From Apostichopus californicus (taxonomy: Eukaryota > Echinodermata > Holothuroidea > Aspidochirotida > Stichopodidae): 38,000 bases of DNA. The notes beneath the pieces were generated by a model. That model ran no database searches. It saw only the letters and a program-made list of their open reading frames with translations, and was not told the DNA's origin. Location of the stretch: positions 8,033 through 46,032 of the forward strand of contig JAIPMN010000623.1 of assembly GCA_020650975.1 (NCBI GenBank). Direction: 5' to 3'. Position numbers and translations under genes: made by a program. Positions 32,405 through 38,000 of the stretch are shown piece by piece (position 1 is the first letter of the stretch; each line of letters begins with the position of its first letter).

Positions 32405-34043
32405 ACTGAAAAACACACTACTGACATTATGTGTATATATTTCCAAATCAGTATTGACCCTTAATTGTAACGATTTGATAACTTTCATTTTGTTTTTACT
32501 ATTTCATATCAAGGGGATAGGGGGGGGGGGTGTTAAGGGAGGAGAATTTTTGTTGCTGAAAAAGGATAATCATGTGAAATTAATTTCCAATGATCCTTTT
32601 ACAATGATATCATCAATTTTTGAATGCAGTATTTCCAAAAATAATACCTTGCAGCAGCATGTTGAATCATGCATTAAGATGTTAATGAAGTTTATGAAGA
32701 CTAATAAAAGTCATCCTTCCTTTTACTCTCAAGATTGATCATGATACATGTGATTGTTTCTCTTTCCCCTGCACCATTGGCTGGACATATGGTCAGGTGG
32801 GGAGTGGGGGGGTGGAGGAGAAAGGCTGCATCATATATTTGATACAAAGAAATGCGTCCGACCATTCACTGAAAAATAGTTTCGCTCATTATCAATATTT
32901 CGCTCAACTGTCACTGTTTTGACAACCAAATTTCCACATATCGTAACAGTTCAAAGATAAGTCAAAAACAGCTGTAGATTGTCTTAGAGCTCTGAGAGTC
33001 GGATTCAATCACAAACAAGACTAGAAATTGGTCATAAGGCCTCATCTTTAATAGACAACAAATATTTGAACTATTAACTGAACTTGTAAGTTATATCCCA
33101 GTCAGCCTACTGTCATACCATGATTTGAACATGGTTTTAAATAATTCAGAATTTTAAATAAAATTGTGTAACACTGAAGAAAAGGACACTGTTTATCATG
33201 ATTAACAAAAGTGAGGTCTTTAAATGAACAGTGTATTTCACAATGTACAAATTTTATAATGAACAATGTTTTATAGAAAATACGTCATAATTGCAAAATT
33301 CTTGTGTTTGAGTTCTTGTATGTTTTACCAGTGAAATATTGTAATAAAGTAAACACACCATTCTATAGTAAAATAACATAGCACAGTATAAAGACACACT
33401 AGTACTGTTGTTCATCACATTCCAGTAATTTGAAGAAAACTGCCTTGTAGTTCTCAAAATAGTAATTGATCAAACTAAGATTGTAATTTGTAATTTCCCA
33501 CCAAATGAAGATTAATCAGTCAAGATTTTTTGAACAATTAACAGACAACATGGTTAAATGTGTTTGCCTGAACTATTATCGCAGAGGGTGCTTATACCTA
33601 AGGCTTAACTCATTTGCTCATATGTAAATTTAGTTACCAAGTCAGCTGAGAGAATGACAAAGTGTCGATAAGAAGTTCGCTCTATTTGATTCATTTGTAA
33701 AGAACAACTATATTACCTGCAAACAGCTTATCTGATATACAAAATGAGTCTATAATAATACTAAAATATTTTATCTGTATGTCGTCATTTGGTGTGTTCC
33801 TTCTCTTTACTATTCCTTCCCCTTCAGGACACCATTTTCTTGCATAATCTTCCTAACAATTTTTGAAAAACTGTCTACTTTTTTAAGACAAACCAATTTA
33901 CTTCCATGAAATACTAAGGGATTGTTAGAACAGACTTACGTTTACAAGACTGAATACCACAACTCTGCATATTGAGAGACACCAGAATAGTAAGCTACGA
34001 TAAAGAATAAAATGGAACATATTTCAGTCAGTGTTAGTGCAGG
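32405..34043. other. convergent intergenic space between SUGCT and the CBR1-like gene
   Basis: AATAAA at about 32703 may end SUGCT transcripts; further AATAAA-like motifs lie near 33160 and 33343. Other than a G-run at 32519-32530, nothing is recognised. Confidence 0.45.
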
Positions 34044-34208
34044 TCACTTGAATATTGTCAAAACTTTCCTATCTGAGTAGAATTCTCCAGCTCCTGTTTT
34101 GTCTCCTTTCGGTCGTAAAGCTAACCAGACAAGTGTAACAGCGCCCTCGTCTGGTGTCTTGTGACCCTTGAAGCTCGACATATCAGTAGCTACATACCCC
34201 GGACAAAC
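34044..34208 (-). CDS. CBR1: CBR1-like last coding exon
   Basis: Acceptor TTTTGCTTCACAG, phase 0. It encodes VCPGYVATDMSSFKGHKTPD, then EGAVTLVWLAL and GAGEFYSDRKVLTIFK, with TGA at 34046-34044. Confidence 0.9.
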   Translation of the reverse strand, partial: VCPGYVATDMSSFKGHKTPDEGAVTLVWLALRPKGDKTGAGEFYSDRKVLTIFK

Positions 34209-36317
34209 CTGTGAAGCAAAATACCAGAAAAGAATAAAATCATCTTTGTTGGCTAAAGAGAGAGAGCGAGGGGGGGGGGGGGGGGGGATAGTGTATGCCT
34301 CATTCTATTCATTGGGACAAAATCATTTACAACACTGTCATATTTATGTAGTGTATGGCATTGTTTATCTCCAATATTTCATAAGTGTGGCGGCAAACCC
34401 AGGCAAATATATTGGACCGTCACTATGGTGATCTATCAATATGCGCTTGTAGCACATGTTGAGTTACCCATTATATCTGAACATAGGAGGACCAGTTGTC
34501 GAGGGGAGTGGTATAAGTTAGGAATTTCACTCTCCCCTTTGCAGGAAAAATGAATTTGAAGGGTACCTACAAGAAACTGGCACCAGATTTGAAGGTAAAT
34601 ACAAAACATACTTCTAAGATCTGAATGGTTGAAAGACAGTGTCCACAATGACAATTTGTCTGTGCTCAAATTTGAAGACAATAGGAAAGCAAATACCGGG
34701 TACATTACTGACAAAATGTCAAACATGAGTTTGCAGTTCAGGCAACTGGTAGCAACCAAAGAAAGTCCAGGAGAAAATGAATATTCATAATCAATCATCT
34801 TCACTTACTGAATAAACATTAATTCCTGGTCTGCTTGAGTCCTTCTGTACCTCACTGTTCTGGATCCTAGTCAATGCAGAAAGTCCAAGCTTGGAGAAAC
34901 CGTAACGGGTCGAAGGTGTGAAGCCGTGCTTCTCTGCCTCGCCGGACGCCACCACCCTGCAAACGATCAAACAGTTGAGATGAGAATCCATTATTCAAGA
35001 AGACCCAATTCCTACAGGGTATAATTTTAGCTTTCAAATTTTATGTAGCAGTGTTTTAGGCTCTGAATGTTGTCTCTAATATTATACTATGTGTTCCTGT
35101 GTAAAGAAAACCAGCTATATATCCTTGGACTTGTACAGCAATTGTACCATCATTTTGTACAGCATTTTGTGATATGATACTGGATAAATGATTCCCTGAT
35201 CCTCTACTTAGGAAGGGATGGACATATATATGTTGTGATTAAATGCACACTCTCATGACCCCAAATGACCGTTGACCCCCACCAAAAACAATAGGCTTCT
35301 TGTACTCAATACATGTGTTACTTCTACATACCAAATATGAAATTGGTCTGACATTCCCTTCTTGAGATATCGTGTTTACAAGTTGGGCGTCATAAACGCA
35401 CTCACACACACATACATACACCATCATGAATGCATAGGTTACGATTATCATCGAAACAAAAAAATGTGAGCCTCATTTAAACCTGTGAGCCTCTCGGTGA
35501 AACCAGGGAGTCACTCTTTTAAACCAGGCAGGCGCAAGAGATGGAGAAAAAACAACAACTAATTTGAAGCTATGTGCATTGCAGCCTGTAATCTTGATAT
35601 TGTTTCAAGTACAATCATAGCTATACAATTGGGTAAGAGTGAATTATTAGCACTCTCTTGGCTTCAGCTACAGCTAATTGATGTCTTGCCACCCATAGAC
35701 TTGCATAACACTTTCCTTTCAAAACACATTTCACTACTTTCAGGAATTCAAAAATTTGTATAAACTGATAAACTTATTCGTTATACTTGCTAATGATCAA
35801 CCCAAGACTTGTAAAACAGGTTCATGAAACTGTAGATTTGACTATGAAGTCGTCTTAAATTTATAAAACAAAACATGGGAAGTCATAAAAGTAATCAGCC
35901 AAGCACATCACTTCAAAGTACTGTTTTATACCAAGTCAATGTCTGAGGATTTTCCAGATTGTGAAAGCTTCAGCATCTCTTGGCTCTAGGGTAGTTGTGT
36001 AGTTTCAAGGGGCAATAAATAGACCTGACAATCATGCAAAACGAAAAGGATAAACCAACTCTCAAGTACGGAGTGAGAAACAGTTTTATCTGGAGAGATA
36101 GTTGTTACTCCATTTCTAAGAGCCCCCTGAAATACTTTGATTTGAAATTGGACGGTATTTAACAAATCAAAAGTTATAACAAAAGGCTTACGCAATGTAT
36201 TTGTTGACGAGTGCATCGAGTTCCTCACGAGTTGCAGCATTACTAAATGCTTCTTTTACTGACTCACCAAGAGTGTCATATGCATACTGAGCAGACAAAC
36301 TGGATACATTCACCACT
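34044..36317 (-). CDS. CBR1: CBR1-like carbonyl reductase (SDR), C-terminal half
   Basis: Short-chain dehydrogenase/reductase of the carbonyl reductase 1 group: cytosolic, NADPH-dependent, reducing quinones, aldehydes and ketones. Exons in transcript order: 36317-36192, 34956-34809, 34208-34044, all GT-AG with agreeing phases (2, 0), giving about 145 residues, equal to human CBR1 from its catalytic Ser strand to the end. Landmarks: VVNVSSLSAQ (catalytic Ser), a long helical insert ELDALVNKYIA as in CBR1, TRYGFSKLG with the catalytic Y-x-x-x-K, CPGYVATDM (the P-G motif), and GEFYSDRKV near the end. The Rossmann T-G-x-x-x-G-I-G exon is not visible and should lie beyond position 38000. CBR3 or another CBR1 paralogue cannot be excluded. 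Confidence 0.88.
34270..34287. repeat. poly-G run (18 G)
   Basis: Homopolymer next to an AGAGAGAG stretch in a CBR1-like intron; its length may be an assembly estimate. Confidence 0.85.
34809..34956 (-). CDS. CBR1: CBR1-like exon with Y-x-x-x-K
   Basis: Acceptor GATCGTTTGCAG, donor TCA|GTAAGTGA. It encodes VVASGEAEKHGFTPSTRYGF, then SKLGLSALTRIQ and GINVYS. The active-site Tyr and Lys are in R-Y-G-F-S-K. Confidence 0.92.
35095..35460. repeat. dispersed repeat block
   Basis: It carries TTGTACAGCATTTTGTGATA, TTGACCCCCACCAAAAACAA and a CACACACACATACATACACC tail, phrases shared with the blocks at 6.7, 20.6 and 30.6 kb. Intron of the CBR1-like gene. Confidence 0.6.
36192..36317 (-). CDS. CBR1: CBR1-like exon with catalytic Ser
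   Basis: Acceptor TTGATTTACAG, donor GC|GTAAGCC. It encodes VVNVSSLSAQYAYDTLGESV then REELDALVNKYI. Entry phase 2 fits the conserved Arg before V-V-N-V-S-S. Confidence 0.9.
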
Positions 36318-36529
36318 CTGTAAATCAAAAATCATTAATTGCAGTTGACGGTTGATATTTATGGATGATTCATGTTTAAGACATTCTATTCCCACCACCT
36401 CACTCATCCTTCCCGTTATCGATCAGATAGAACAAAGACAACTTGACTTTTAACACCAAACACCAAACAGCAATAACAATCGTCCCATTGGTTACTTACC
36501 AATGTACGAGAACTTGCAATCACTACAAA

Positions 36530-36970
36530 AGATGCAATTACTAAATATGAAGTTCATTTAACTTGTTGACCTCAAAAACACCTGTCACTTCCAAAGGAAA
36601 GAAGTCAGGGTTCACTCTCATGGATGCAAATACTAACTTGACTTTTTGAGTTCCTGTGTTTTACAAAGTTTTTCAGACTTTGACCTCTGCCGACCTCAAT
36701 CAATTGGGTTCTTGTACACAATATTAAGGGTAGATCCACAACCCGACTGGAGTTATTGTGTATACAAGGTTTCTAACTTTGACCTATGACCTTCACAGAT
36801 AACAAAGGTGGACACACATACCAAGTATGAACATCATTCAAACTATACTTTTGAGTAGTTTCAAAACTTTTCAGACTTTGATTTCTGATGACCTCATATA
36901 ACCTTTGACCTTCACAATGAGCTGTATCTTCATACCAATTCATAAAACTGTACTTTTTTGAGTCACTTTG
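36530..36970. repeat. dispersed repeat block
   Basis: TTTCAGACTTTGACCTCTG and TAACCTTTGACCT (one mismatch to DR1) recur as in the 6-kb block. It lies upstream of the first visible CBR1-like exon. Confidence 0.55.
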
Positions 36971-37794
36971 TTGAAAACTTGTGTTACGTACGCATAGAAA
37001 TGTACCCACATTATGAAACACGAAAAGTGCAAAATTATTTTGTTGTTTCCCATGTTGCTATTCAAAATCACGTTGGTGTCTAAACTTTAGTTCACGTTTC
37101 TTGAATTTCTTAATCAAATATTCATAGAAAAATTTGATTGGCTCAAAAGGTTCTCAGCCAAAGTTTTCTTATGTACATTTGCTATTTGTTCAGTTAATCC
37201 GTGTAATTATTCCATTACATCTACCTAATATCAAGGAAAGTATTCATCACTTTTCTTATTGCCAGATGACTTTTGTTCGTTCAAGCTACCTAAGAAACCC
37301 TGCAATCAGCTCAACATCTTGCATATTACTTGCAATAACACTGAACTTATTGGAGATGAGGTTTATGAAGCCTTTTTGATTTCCCACTTCAGTTCCAGGC
37401 ATTTGAGGATGCTTTAAGTAAATAAGTAATGGAGGTCAAATTAAGTTTGCTTAATATGCTAATGCTTGTAACAATTTCACTGCAGACATTTCATGCTAAT
37501 AATGTGTCCAATACATTTCTTCTTCTACTGCTAGAAAATTTTATAGTTGACTTTCTAGTTTAGGTCGGCAAGTTGAACAGTTACTGTTCTTTACATGACA
37601 TTTCACTCTTTTTTTATGTTTTAGTGCATGATGACTTAATATGTTGTAATAACTTAAGGAAGTGTCTTGCACAGTTGTGTTAGAAAAGTAGTTAATCTTC
37701 TTGAAAAAAGGATACAGTTCTGAGTCATAATGTTCTCTTTTCCAAACTGTTCTCACAACTTATTCTTTTAATTGTGTTTTTATCCCTTCTGTTA
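36971..37794. other. unassigned, probable CBR1-like intron
   Basis: No exon encoding the SDR cofactor-binding region and no recognised repeat was seen on either strand. Confidence 0.4.
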
Positions 37795-38000
37795 CTGTTA
37801 CTTGTCATTTAGCCTCTGAAGAAGATCCTGCTAGGATTGAAACGTCAGGCCAACTTACTTTTACACTTTCTCTTACACAGGCTCTCTAGTGGATAAGCAG
37901 TTAGCTAACAGTTTTATTTTATTTATATTTATTTTATTTTTTTATTCTTTTGTGTCAAAGTAAGTGGGCCTGACATTTCGATCCTAGCAGGATCTTCTTC
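37795..38000. mobile_element. retroelement terminal sequence, possibly Penelope-like, cut by window end
   Basis: A motif with CTGAAGA (37816-37822), a short self-complementary ATCCT/AGGAT pair and GAAACGTC (37839-37846) occurs on the plus strand. A second copy lies inverted at 37969-38000. Between them is CTCTTACACAGGCTCT plus a T/A-rich stretch. The same parts occur at 12841-13216. Inverted terminal copies fit Penelope-like elements, but no coding part is in the window. Confidence 0.42.

Noticed and set aside
34168-34431. 87-codon plus-strand frame with glycine run
   Set aside because: It covers the antisense of the CBR1-like last exon and the poly-G tract.
1-38000. tRNA, rRNA or other classical RNA genes
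   Set aside because: No convincing tRNA box A/box B pair or rRNA segment was noticed by eye; a tRNAscan or Rfam run could overturn this.

Overview
The window is intron-rich, AT-rich animal DNA: four protein-coding genes with GT-AG introns, no operons, many tandem repeats and short DNA transposons. The gene set (GPI-remodelling hydrolase, ciliary microtubule protein, mitochondrial CoA-transferase, carbonyl reductase) and the repeat style suggest a marine invertebrate, possibly a deuterostome such as an echinoderm. That placement is a weak inference. All exon borders below were placed by eye from splice signals, reading-phase agreement and remembered vertebrate homologues. No search was run.

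Layout: (1) 110-7122, plus strand, the last four exons of PGAP3, with a 129-bp x7 tandem array in one intron and a hAT-type MITE in another. (2) 8401-12388, minus strand, a complete six-exon CFAP210 (CCDC173) gene converging on PGAP3. A perfect RFX X-box lies 206 bp upstream of its start codon. (3) 13853?-32404, plus strand, SUGCT (succinyl-CoA:glutarate CoA-transferase), divergent from CFAP210. A likely mitochondrial-presequence exon and ten downstream exons are visible; one short exon between them was not found. Its introns hold three related TTAA-flanked MITEs, a 20-copy array made from the exon end plus splice donor, a palindromic 12-bp array, a 100-bp array and blocks of a dispersed repeat rich in AGGTCA half-sites. 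(4) 34044-36317, minus strand, the last three coding exons of a CBR1-like carbonyl reductase, converging on SUGCT; its N-terminal Rossmann half lies beyond the right edge or was missed. Related retroelement-like terminal sequences occur at about 12.84-13.22 kb and at the right edge.

The four genes are not a functional cluster; they act in different compartments (ER/Golgi, cilium, mitochondrion, cytosol). The most unusual structure is at 25068-26269. There the last 39 nt of a SUGCT exon and about 20 nt of intron, including the 5' splice site, are repeated 20 times head to tail, giving an array of near-identical splice donors behind a single exon.
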